Shown: one piece after another, positions 36,743 through 46,690 of the stretch
Layout of the letters: each line of letters opens with the position of its first letter
Position numbering within the stretch: position 1 is the stretch's first letter
Origin: Streptomyces sp. cf386
GTDB lineage: Bacteria > Actinomycetota > Actinomycetes > Streptomycetales > Streptomycetaceae
Reading direction: 5' to 3'
DNA: 64,000 nucleotides
Assembly: GCF_900103585.1 (NCBI RefSeq)
Contig: NZ_FNHV01000029.1
Location: 32,256 to 96,255, forward strand
Made by a program: the position numbers and the translations under genes
Notes under the pieces: generated by a model
The model's database searches: none
Seen by the model: only the letters and a program-made list of their open reading frames with translations
Told to the model about the DNA's origin: nothing

Positions 36743-37179
36743 AGGACCCCTGTCCTCTCCTGCTAACACAGCGTCAACTCACCCTGGCCATAGGGCGGCT
36801 GCGCCGGAGGGCACCTCTGTGGGCCCTCGATGGCAGGATTTCGGATCGGAGGGGCGAAACGCGCATGGCCCAGCCGACCAATTTTTGACACAAGGTGACC
36901 AGCCAGCCACACAGGGGAATAGACCTTGCCGCTAAGTTACCGCTCAGGCACCCTGCGCGAGCAGGCGTAACGGTCGCCGCGCGGCCAACGGAAGGCCCCA
37001 TTCACCCCCGGGGAACACATACCCAACCCCCCGAACACGTGATGGAAGTCACACTAGTTGAACGTTTTGACACCTGAGCAACCATCGTGCCTGCTCGCGC
37101 TTTTGCGGGCGGGCCGCGATCAGAATCGATCTGCGAACGTCAGGCTCTGTCACCACACCGGCGGTCGCCATGCGGCTGG
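36743..37179. other. Intergenic region upstream of sigma module A
   Basis: No gene. It should hold the promoter of module A (minus strand) and is slightly AT-richer near 36880-36930 and 37030-37085. Confidence 0.4.
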
Positions 37180-37475
37180 TCATGAGTCGGCTGACTCCTG
37201 GCGGAGCAGGTCAGGGCGGGCATCGGCGAGGTCGAAGGCTCTTCTGAGGCCCTCCCTGAGGGCGGGTTCGATCCGGTAGATCCGCCTGCGGTCGTCCAGC
37301 TCCAGGAGTTTGGACCGGCTGTCCGGGCCGACCCTCGCACGGCGCGGATAGCGGTGAGCGTTCCGCCGATCTTGTTCAGCGGGATCGGCGTCGTGGAGTG
37401 GTCGGCGAAGTACTCCTGGACTGCGTCGTAGGAGGCCGTGCCGCCCAGTCCGACCGGGCGCCGCAGTACAGCCCG
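37180..37475 (-). pseudogene. Frameshifted gene end, winged-helix-like
   Basis: One minus-strand frame gives GGTASYDAVQEYFADHSTTP and LNKIGGTLTAI; a second continues as RRARVGPDSRSKLLELDDRR, YRIEPALREGLRRAFDLADA, ending QESADS at 37180. Together they form a plausible C-terminal winged-helix-like domain with a single frameshift near 37345. The N-terminal part is lost. The parent family is not recognised. Confidence 0.45.
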
Positions 37476-37594
37476 GGCACCAGGCAGCACAGTGGCTCGG
37501 CCCCGCCGCATTGTTCCGCCGGCGCAAGTAGGCGTCCGGCCTCGACCGCCCCTCTTCCTCATCGCCCGGCCCGAGCTGCTGTTTTGACGAGCCC

Positions 37595-38506
37595 CTACGA
37601 GCGCGGCCAGGCGGCCGGGACGGTCGGCGGCAGCGGGATCTCATCCATCCTCAGCCACAGCTCCCGACCGGTCTGGTCGGCCACGCGGAACCTCACGTCC
37701 CCGCCCTCGTCGGCCTCGTACCGGGCATCTCCGACGGCCCGCAGCAGGGCTCGCAGCCTCGGATGGGGGGCCTGCATCGCCCGGCCGCGCACGCCCTCGC
37801 CGCGCAGGGCCGCCAGGGTGAAGGAAGCTGCATTCACCCCGGTGCGGTGGTGGCGGTCGGCGTGGGCGGCCATCTCCGGGTGTTCCACGATGGAGGCCAG
37901 CGCGTCCGGGCCGGCGATCGTGTACGTGAGCACCAGGTCGCCGCGCTGGAGCATCACCTGGGCTCCCGGCTCCATCAACATCCCGCAGTCGTGGGTCGGC
38001 AGGGCCACCTTGCCAATCATCGGCCCGGCACCGATCTCACGGACCTCGTCGAACTGCTCCACGGTGGCGTCCACGAACCGCTCGGAGTCCGGCAGCACCA
38101 GCACGCAGTGCCCGTTCCACGAGGTCCCGGACCAGCTCGGCGTGAGTGAGCCGTAGCGAGTGCCGCTTCCGTCCTTGCACTGAACCGCCAGGTCGACCGG
38201 CAGCAGTTCAGCCCGGACACCGAGCTGGCCGTAGGCATGCCGCAACGTCATGCACGCATCCACGCACACGTTCGCCGGGACCCGGCCGTCCGCGAGGGCC
38301 GCCCACAGGTGCGGCAGCACCAGTTCCACCAGCTGGTCCGGCTTCGCGTGCTGCAGCAGCGTCGCCGTCTGGTCCATGCTGCCGCGTAGGTGCATCCCGC
38401 CTGCCGGCAGAACCGGGGCTGCGTCCCGCGGGCGCGGTACCGAGGGCTCACGTGAGGCCCGCTTCTGTGGTACCCGGTGCTTCCTGCCCCGCTTCTGCTT
38501 CGACAT
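37595..38506 (-). CDS. Papain/transglutaminase-like fold protein
   Basis: A protein of 303 residues from ATG 38506 (MSKQKRGRKHRVPQKRASRE, a very basic start). Residues about 70-200 fit a papain-like or transglutaminase-like core: VCVDACMTLRHAYGQLGVRA with the candidate Cys, WNGHCVLVLPDSERFVDATVE with a candidate His and Asp. The C-terminal part (AHADRHHRTGVNAASFTLAA) is not recognised. No signal peptide, so an intracellular protease, deamidase or acyl-transfer enzyme is possible. It stands alone on its strand between a pseudogene and a long leader region. Confidence 0.5.
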   Translation of the reverse strand: MSKQKRGRKHRVPQKRASREPSVPRPRDAAPVLPAGGMHLRGSMDQTATLLQHAKPDQLVELVLPHLWAALADGRVPANVCVDACMTLRHAYGQLGVRAELLPVDLAVQCKDGSGTRYGSLTPSWSGTSWNGHCVLVLPDSERFVDATVEQFDEVREIGAGPMIGKVALPTHDCGMLMEPGAQVMLQRGDLVLTYTIAGPDALASIVEHPEMAAHADRHHRTGVNAASFTLAALRGEGVRGRAMQAPHPRLRALLRAVGDARYEADEGGDVRFRVADQTGRELWLRMDEIPLPPTVPAAWPRS

Positions 38507-38820
38507 GGACAGAGCGTAAAGATCCCAACCACTCCTGCAACAGAGCGCGTTCACGCCGCCACCGGCACTGATCAGGCCTTCGAAGGCACGCGGCTTTCCT
38601 CGGCGTCGGCGGCCTTGGAGAGGCGCCCCGGGCGTCGTCTCCAAGGGGCACCGCCGTCTCGGGGTTAGCCGAGGCGGGTGTCCCTCAACCCTCAATTCCT
38701 TCCGCAGAGGTGACCTTTCACCTCGTGGGCAGCCCGACCTCTACCGTGATCAGGACTGCCCATGGCTCTGCACGAGCACCCGTCGGTCGCCGTACCAATC
38801 TTGGGATCCGGGAACAAAGA

Positions 38821-38852
38821 AGGGCCGGTACCTGCAAAGCAGGCCCGGCCCT
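38821..38852. terminator. Two-part hairpin
   Basis: AGGGCCGG pairs with CCGGCCCT; inside, CCTGC pairs with GCAGG across an AAA loop; a TA and a C are bulged. No gene ends here on either strand, so it may end a small RNA or a leader transcript. Confidence 0.5.
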
Positions 38853-38904
38853 CCCCTACAGGACATGCTCCACCATGACCCGCGGTTGCCTCGCTTCAGC
38901 TGTG

Positions 38905-39291
38905 GTTGGACCCAGTAGCGAAGAGGCATAGGCCGCACCCCCCGGTTTGGGAAGTCCAGCCGTACGGCGAGCATCGCAACTGGGAGAGCTCGTACGCAAA
39001 CGCACATTGGATGCGAGTGGGCAATCGTCTCGATTCGTCGCATCAGCTAGTTCGAGAGTCCTTGATCGCGTCTATCTGACCAGGCACTACGCGTCCTTAG
39101 CACAAGAAGACGGGCCTCTTCCTCCGAGGGGGAGGTGACCGTGGATGGCCGTGCACCAATGACCCGAAACTAGGCCTTCCGAGTGTGGCCCAAACGCCTC
39201 TCCCTGCCATGCTGGGGAACAGCAGGCCGAGAACCAAGCTTTCGGGTGGCTCCAACCGCTCGTGGTGATCAGCCAGTTGGACCCAGTAGCG
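38905..39291 (+). repeat. Two direct copies of GTTGGACCCAGTAGCG
   Basis: Identical 16-mers at 38905-38920 and 39276-39291, 371 bp apart, same orientation. They may be regulator sites or the ends of an old duplication. Confidence 0.55.
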
Positions 39292-39347
39292 GACAAGCCG
39301 TCCGGCGGATCGTCGTATTCGCCGGACGGCTCATAAGAGGAGGCATC

Positions 39348-39638
39348 GTGCCCCGCGATCCCCAGGACCACCCAGAGAAAACGGCAGTTGAGCCGACTTC
39401 GGCTGACGCGACCGCGCCTGAGACTGTGCGCCGGTTCGGAGCCGCCGAAGCTTCCGTGATCATCGTGCTCGTCCTGACGGCCGCAACCCTCGCCTACACC
39501 GGCATGGCGATGCTGGCGATCCTTCAGCTGTTGCTGGGGGCAGGCCTCATCGGCGCTGTCACGATCACGTTCGCCCACGCCCGGCCGGGCAAGCGGCTCT
39601 CGAAAATGCTCCGCGCGATGCTCGGGGCCGCGCAGTGA
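39348..39638 (+). CDS. Small two-helix membrane protein coupled to an HTH protein
   Basis: A protein of 96 residues from GTG 39348 with AAGAGGAGG ideally placed upstream. Two adjacent hydrophobic segments (ASVIIVLVLTAATLAYTGMA and LAILQLLLGAGLIGAVTI) end in a basic tail (RPGKRLSKMLR). The stop overlaps the start of the next gene (GTGA at 39635-39638). The pattern of a small membrane protein coupled to a DNA-binding protein parallels the sigma modules. Confidence 0.7.
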   Translation: MPRDPQDHPEKTAVEPTSADATAPETVRRFGAAEASVIIVLVLTAATLAYTGMAMLAILQLLLGAGLIGAVTITFAHARPGKRLSKMLRAMLGAAQ

Positions 39639-40363
39639 AGCGGGGACGGGCAGGACGCCCGGAGAAGCCGATCAGTCGGGAACTCAAGTCGAACGCGCAG
39701 CTCGCTGCGTTCCTCCGCAAGCGCCGTGCTGCGGGCGACTGGACGTACGAGGAAGTGGCCGAACAGTCCGACGGGCTCAGCCGACAGACCCTTCAGCGCG
39801 CCGCGGCCGGCGGCATGACGGTGCCGAGTTGGCCGGTCGTGTCCGCCTTCATCCGCGCCACAAGCCCGCTGCGCGAGACCGATGTCGAGCTGGAACGGGC
39901 CACGAAGACGGCGTTGGACCTCTGGCGCAAGGCTCGGTACGAACAGCGGCAGAAGACGATGTCTCGCCGTCCCGAGCCCCCGGTGCTCGCGCTGGTGCGT
40001 TCGGAGGCCGACTTGGCCGCCGTGCTCGTCGAGTTGTACGAGCGATCGGGGGCGCCGTCGATGAAGACCATGGAGCGTCGCGCTGGCGGCCTCGGCATAC
40101 TGCCGCACAGCACCGCTCACCGGATCGTCACCCGCAAGACCCTGCCCTACACGCTCGTACAGTTCGACGCCTTCCTGAACGCGTGCGATGTACCCATGAA
40201 ACGTCGCGACCCCTGGTACGCGATGTGGGCAAGAGTCGTCGGCATGCACCCAATCGAGCTCAAGTCGGAGCTGGCCAAGCTGCATGCCTCTCCGCCTTCT
40301 GAGGGGCGCGTGCGGTCGATCGCTGACACCCCGGCCAGAGGTTTCCTGGCCAACGCCGCATAA
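39635..40363 (+). CDS. HTH DNA-binding protein
   Basis: A protein of 242 residues, GTG start overlapping the previous stop. It has two HTH-like units: residues about 18-60 (NAQLAAFLRKRRAAGDWTYE, EVAEQSDGLSRQTLQRAAAG) and about 125-185 (DLAAVLVELYERSGAPSMKT, MERRAGGLGILPHSTAHRIV). Both resemble the divergent XRE-type domains of Streptomyces. No named family. A terminator follows at 40371. With the membrane protein it forms a two-gene unit that may sense at the membrane and regulate at DNA. Confidence 0.7.
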   Translation: MKRGRAGRPEKPISRELKSNAQLAAFLRKRRAAGDWTYEEVAEQSDGLSRQTLQRAAAGGMTVPSWPVVSAFIRATSPLRETDVELERATKTALDLWRKARYEQRQKTMSRRPEPPVLALVRSEADLAAVLVELYERSGAPSMKTMERRAGGLGILPHSTAHRIVTRKTLPYTLVQFDAFLNACDVPMKRRDPWYAMWARVVGMHPIELKSELAKLHASPPSEGRVRSIADTPARGFLANAA

Positions 40364-40370
40364 GCGGTTC

Positions 40371-40409
40371 GAAGGCGGAGGGCCCGGCATTCCGTGGCCC
40401 TCCGCCTTC
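40371..40409. terminator. Bidirectional terminator
   Basis: GAAGGCGGAGGGCC pairs perfectly with GGCCCTCCGCCTTC (14 bp, 11-nt loop) between the convergent HTH gene and the relA-side genes. Confidence 0.85.
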
Positions 40410-40427
40410 ATGCTGTTGGCCCACAGA

Positions 40428-40690
40428 TCACACGGCGTCAGCTGCCTTGGGTGGCCGGCCCCAGCCCTGGCCCCGGTCAATCGCGGCGAGCAGGACCGGC
40501 TCGAACCCGGCGGCCGCGAGGTCAGCGTCGTCGATGAGGCCGGCCTCTGCGAGGACGGACAGCTGGACGGCCTGCTCGATGCCCTCCACCCACGCATCGC
40601 GCACGGCCTGGCGGACGTCGACGCGTGCCTGCAGCTCGGCGGTGGGGTCCCCCTCGCTCGGAGGCCACGTGCGGGACGGTCTCCACCGGA
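40428..40690 (-). pseudogene. First copy of a duplicated unknown gene, 5' truncated
   Basis: The minus strand reads DPTAELQARVDVRQAVRDAW, then VEGIEQAVQLSVLAEAGLID, then GFEPVLLAAIDRGQGWGRPP before a stop at 40428. The same protein is encoded at 46268-45915. Here no start codon in this frame is visible after the relA stop; an ATG at 40696 is in another frame, so a frameshift or truncation is likely. Function unknown. Confidence 0.55.
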
Positions 40691-40723
40691 CATCACCAGG
40701 CGCGCAGAGCGCGCCGGCGGCGA

Positions 40724-43350
<2,627 letters not shown>

Positions 43351-43351
<1 letters not shown>

Positions 43352-43872
43352 CAGTCCTCACCTCCCAGCCCCGGTAGGAGTCGGTCTTTCAGACGTTTCC
43401 GCGCCTCCGACAGGCTTACACGAACCGCCCCTGGTGTCGCGTCCACGAGCTCTGCGATTTCTCTGGGTTGGTACCCGTCTATGGTCCAGGCCATTACCTC
43501 GCGTTGGCGCTGCGACAGTTGGCGGATGGCTGCGAACACCCGTCGTTCCCGATCAGCGAGTTCGATGGAGCCGATGGACGGATCCTCCGGGGCTGGCAGG
43601 TCCTCCGAGGGGGGCTCGGCATTCTCCCATCGGGCTCCGGCAACGGACCTGAAGTAGGCGTTCCTGATCGAGACACGCACGTAGCCGCCCAGGTTGCTGA
43701 TCTGCTGTCGGCGCACGAACGCCTCTGTGGTCGCGTCCTGAACCAGGTCTTGGGCCTGTTGCTGCCCCGCACCGAGCCGTATCGCGAAAAGGACCAGCTT
43801 CGGCCAGTCGCGGTCGTACCACTCCGCAAAGCGTGCCCTCCCGTCGTCCGGATCGGGGGGAGGGGGGGCCAT
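43351..43872 (-). CDS. ECF sigma factor, module B, coupled to relA
   Basis: A protein of 173 residues. Region 2: FAEWYDRDWPKLVLFAIRLG, then AQDLVQDATTEAFVRRQQIS, then YVRVSIRNAYFRSVAGARW. Region 4: AIRQLSQRQREVMAWTIDGY, then REIAELVDATPGAVRVSLSE. A textbook small ECF factor without an extra C-terminal domain. The stop codon shares a base with the relA ATG. The small membrane-protein gene lies 27 bp upstream. A sigma factor translated together with an alarmone enzyme would tie ppGpp production to whatever signal releases the sigma. Confidence 0.88.
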
Positions 43873-43899
43873 GGGTAACGTCTCCGAGTCTGGTGACCG

Positions 43900-44115
43900 C
43901 TAGAGCGAGCCATCGTCAGTCGAGTCCGCGCCGACCGGTTCGATGGAACCGACCCGGATGCGGACACCGGTGCAATCATCGATGTACACGCTGCCCGCCG
44001 GTAGTTCCCTGCTGACCCTAAGCACCCTGCCGTGCCGGTATCGCTCACGGAGCCAGGTCGTGAGCAGTGTCAAACCACATCCGGTCAATGCGGCCACGAT
44101 GCTGAAGAAGGTCAC
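43900..44115 (-). CDS. Small membrane protein of sigma module B
   Basis: A protein of 71 residues from GTG 44115 with GGGAGGAGA upstream (an ATG at 44166 lacks a good site). N-terminal membrane segment TFFSIVAALTGCGLTLLTTW, a basic stop (RERYRHGRVLR), then a short tail with LPAGSVYIDDCTGVRIRVGS and IEP. The module C protein has the same tail plan (LPTGS ... ITVGGIHP), so the tail is probably a real small domain that contacts the sigma factor or a ligand. Confidence 0.65.
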   Translation of the reverse strand: MTFFSIVAALTGCGLTLLTTWLRERYRHGRVLRVSRELPAGSVYIDDCTGVRIRVGSIEPVGADSTDDGSL

Positions 44116-44489
44116 GGCTCGTCTCCTCCCAACCAAGTTGGCAGCGGCTCCAACTGGGTTCTGCACCCGGCGCCGCCCGTCTGGTTTCTAGGAGTCAACC
44201 GTCGCCCAAAACGTTAGCTCCGAATCCGAAACTCGTGATCGACAGAGGGCTGCGATCCAGGAAGACACCGTGGCGCACGAGTAGTTCATAGAGGTCAGCG
44301 GCCCCTCGAGCGTCGCTCCGGGGGCGCCGGTCGTCTCTTGGCCTTTCCCCTGCGGTACTTGGGGGTTGCTCAGCCCGGCCTTCAGAGCTGCTCTACGCGT
44401 GGGAACGTATTGCCCTGTCACACATCGGCCGCTTCCTGCTTAAGGAGGCAGACACGGCGCGGCGGGCGCCGTCGGGACGTGGAGCACGC
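44116..44489. other. Divergent promoter region between sigma modules B and C
   Basis: 374 bp with no firm gene. It includes the pair CCAAGTTGG and CCAACTGGG near 44135-44160. Both modules read outward from here, so shared control is possible. Confidence 0.45.
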
Positions 44490-44732
44490 ATGGATCCAGT
44501 GACGATCGCGGTCACGGCGGGAGCCGCGGCGGGAGGGTACCTGCTGCGCCTCGGGTACCGGTGGATCAAGGCCCGCGCTGAGGTACGCCGCGCGGAACTG
44601 GAGCAGCAGGGCCTGTCGGAGCGCATCCGCTGCCTGCCGACCGGCAGCCGGCTGACGGAGAAGAGCGCCGACCGCGAGGTCGACATCACGGTCGGCGGCA
44701 TCCACCCGGCTGCCGGGAACCAGGAGAGGTGA
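44490..44732 (+). CDS. Small membrane protein of sigma module C
   Basis: A protein of 80 residues, ATG 44490. Membrane segment PVTIAVTAGAAAGGYLLRLG, a charged helix (KARAEVRRAELEQQGLSERI), then the tail LPTGSRLTEKSADREVDITV and GGIHP. The tail matches the module B protein in the order LPxGS, acidic/basic stretch, IxVGxIxP. The sigma gene starts 4 bp after the stop. Confidence 0.7.
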   Translation: MDPVTIAVTAGAAAGGYLLRLGYRWIKARAEVRRAELEQQGLSERIRCLPTGSRLTEKSADREVDITVGGIHPAAGNQER

Positions 44733-44736
44733 GCCC

Positions 44737-45297
44737 GTGGCCGAACCCCCGGTGACGGCCGGGACCGAGGCTCAGCACCGCCCAGCGGTGCTGAGTCAAC
44801 CGGCCGTCCAGCGCGACAACTTCGAGGCCTTCTACACCCGCGAGATGCGGGCCGTGTCGGTGTTCTTGATGCACCAGGGCGCCACGCCCTACGAAGCCGC
44901 CGACGCCGCCCACGAAGCCATCGCCAAACTCCTGCCCGATCAATGGCGCACCCTGGAGCACCCCAGGGCCTGGCTGCGCGTCACCGCTCAACGCTGCTAC
45001 TGGCGTCAGGACGACTGCCGCACGCTCCCGACGGACCCGGTGCCCGACCGCCCCGGCGGAACCTGCCCGGTCGCCGAAGTCGTGCTCACCGACACCCAGC
45101 AGCAGCTCGTGGACGCGCTGCAGCAGCTCACCCCCGGCAGGCGCACCGTCATGGCCTGGTTACTCGACGGCTTCGACTACGCCGAAATCGCTCAGATGCT
45201 CGGCATGACGCCTGCCGCCGTACGGCAGAACATCTGCCGGGCCCGCAAAGACCTGATCGCCATCCTCGACCTCGACCAGGGGGACGCACATGACTGA
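44737..45297 (+). CDS. ECF sigma factor, module C
   Basis: A protein of 186 residues, GTG 44737 with GGAGAGG upstream. Region 2: FEAFYTREMRAVSVFLMHQG, then AADAAHEAIAKLLPDQWRTL, then HPRAWLRVTAQRCYW. Region 4: ALQQLTPGRRTVMAWLLDGF, then YAEIAQMLGMTPAAVRQNIC. It overlaps the next gene by 8 bp (ATGACTGA at 45290-45297). Transcribed divergently from module B, to which it is more similar in layout than to D or A. Confidence 0.87.
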   Translation: MAEPPVTAGTEAQHRPAVLSQPAVQRDNFEAFYTREMRAVSVFLMHQGATPYEAADAAHEAIAKLLPDQWRTLEHPRAWLRVTAQRCYWRQDDCRTLPTDPVPDRPGGTCPVAEVVLTDTQQQLVDALQQLTPGRRTVMAWLLDGFDYAEIAQMLGMTPAAVRQNICRARKDLIAILDLDQGDAHD

Positions 45298-45907
45298 CCG
45301 CACGCCCCACGAGGGCGGACGTCACACTCCCGAGGACCTGCTCGACGCCCTGCTGACCGGCAACCACGTCGAACTGCTGGACACCATGACCCGGGCCCTC
45401 GACACCGACGCCGGCCTCCGGGCACTGGCACCCCTGCGCACCGCTCCACCGGCAAAGATCAAGGACCGCGCCAGCGAAGCGACGGCCCCTCACACACCTC
45501 CCCAGACCCTCGCGGACCACGACGCACCGATGCACATCGACGGGGATCCTTACCCGGCGATCGAGTTGATCCGTGACCTCGTCGAGGCCCTGCTGGAGCT
45601 GCGGCGCTCGCCAGCCGTGTCCTCGGCGAACGAGGAGGAATCCATCATGTGCGCCGCGGCTCTGCAGGAACTGTCCGATGGCCTGGAACGACGCGTCATG
45701 GCACGCGGCGAGGCCATTGAGCTTCTCACGGAGGCTGCGCGGCACCTGGAGGTTCTGCAGAGCCTCTTTCCCCGCTCATTCGATCTCAGTCCCGCTTTCC
45801 CCGTCAGCGAGGTCATCGCGGCGTTCGCCGAGCACCTGAAGAAGATCCGCGTGGCGGTAGCCCACATGTTCGATGACGCGTACGGCAACATCTCCATCGA
45901 GTACTGA
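45290..45907 (+). CDS. Unknown protein, third gene of sigma module C
   Basis: A protein of 205 residues that begins inside the end of the sigma gene (ATGACTGA). N-terminal helices (PEDLLDALLTGNHVELLDTM, TRALDTDAGLRALAPL) are followed by a flexible part and a long helical C-terminal half (LIRDLVEALLELRRSP, ALQELSDGLERRVMARGEAI, ELLTEAARHLEVLQSLFPRS). No known domain and no membrane segment. It takes the same slot as relA in module B; a coupled effector or sigma-regulating role is inferred. Confidence 0.6.
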   Translation: MTDRTPHEGGRHTPEDLLDALLTGNHVELLDTMTRALDTDAGLRALAPLRTAPPAKIKDRASEATAPHTPPQTLADHDAPMHIDGDPYPAIELIRDLVEALLELRRSPAVSSANEEESIMCAAALQELSDGLERRVMARGEAIELLTEAARHLEVLQSLFPRSFDLSPAFPVSEVIAAFAEHLKKIRVAVAHMFDDAYGNISIEY

Positions 45908-45914
45908 GAGCAGA

Positions 45915-46268
45915 TCATCGGTGGTTGGTGTAGCCACCGGAGCCCGGGACCGGCCAACAGCCAGCCCCGGGCCCGACGGTGGTCACATGGCGTCGGCCCT
46001 CTTGGAGGCGGCCCCAGCCCTGGCTCCGGTCGATCGCGGCGAGCAGGACCAGCTCCCAGCCGGCGGCCGCGAGCGCGGCGTCGTCGGCCAGGCCCGCCTC
46101 GGCGAGGACGGACAGCTGGACCGTGTGCTCGATGCCCTCCGCCCACGCGTCGCGTACGGCCTGGCGCACGGCGACGCGGGCCTGCAGCTCGGCGGTGGAG
46201 TTCTCCTCGCCGTCGCGGCGGAGCCCGGCGAGGACGCGGCCGCGGGCGGCGACGGCGCCCAGGAGCAC
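45915..46268 (-). CDS. Second copy of the duplicated unknown gene, end frameshifted
   Basis: A protein of up to 117 residues from ATG 46268 (MLLGAVAARGRVLAGLRRDG). The core TAELQARVAVRQAVRDAWAE, GIEHTVQLSVLAEAGLADDA, GWELVLLAAIDRSQGWGR matches the 40428-40690 copy. After GWGR the native end (SKRADAM, stop at about 45986) is in another frame, so the C-terminus read here is probably abnormal. Convergent with module C. Function unknown. Confidence 0.45.
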   Translation of the reverse strand: MLLGAVAARGRVLAGLRRDGEENSTAELQARVAVRQAVRDAWAEGIEHTVQLSVLAEAGLADDAALAAAGWELVLLAAIDRSQGWGRLQEGRRHVTTVGPGAGCWPVPGSGGYTNHR

Positions 46269-46690
46269 GGCGGCCTTCTCGATCGGGCTGCGCCGGCGCC
46301 GTCAGGGCCTTGGGCTGCACCCCGGGCGTAGCTGCTCCATGCGAGTGGGCAGCGGCTCCCAGGACGGCTGCCCGGCACTCTCGATGTTCGTCTCAATGAC
46401 TGCCCTGGTCCATGCGCGGGCCTGGCCCCTGGGGCATGAGGGGCGTTCCCGGCCGAGTGACCGTGGCGCCTCCGAGCCGGGCTGCATGACCTGGCTGCCG
46501 CTGGCTTCCCCCGTGAACTCCCCTCGCACTACCGCCAATTCGCGCCCATCAACTCATCGATAAGCACCCTTGGCTTGAATGCCTTCCTGTCCGGTAAACC
46601 ATGATCTTGGCCATGTTGCCTGTGTGGGGGCTGTGATGGGGTTGCGGATTGGCGTGTACAACTCACACACCTACAAGGGGGATTGGCGAA
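46269..46690. other. Intergenic region before the NucA/NucB gene
   Basis: About 420 bp with no gene I can support. The last 60 bp before 46691 are AT-richer (ACAACTCACACACCTACAAG) and probably carry the promoter. Confidence 0.4.

Larger units (their letters stand above)
38507..39347. other. Intergenic region with a hairpin and a repeated 16-mer
   Basis: About 840 bp without a gene I can support. It holds a strong two-part hairpin (38821-38852) and two copies of GTTGGACCCAGTAGCG (38905-38920, 39276-39291). The second copy lies 57 bp before the start of the 39348 gene. Confidence 0.5.

Noticed and set aside
46302..46538. 78-codon minus-strand open frame
   Set aside because: No coding bias or homology visible; lies in a promoter-containing gap.
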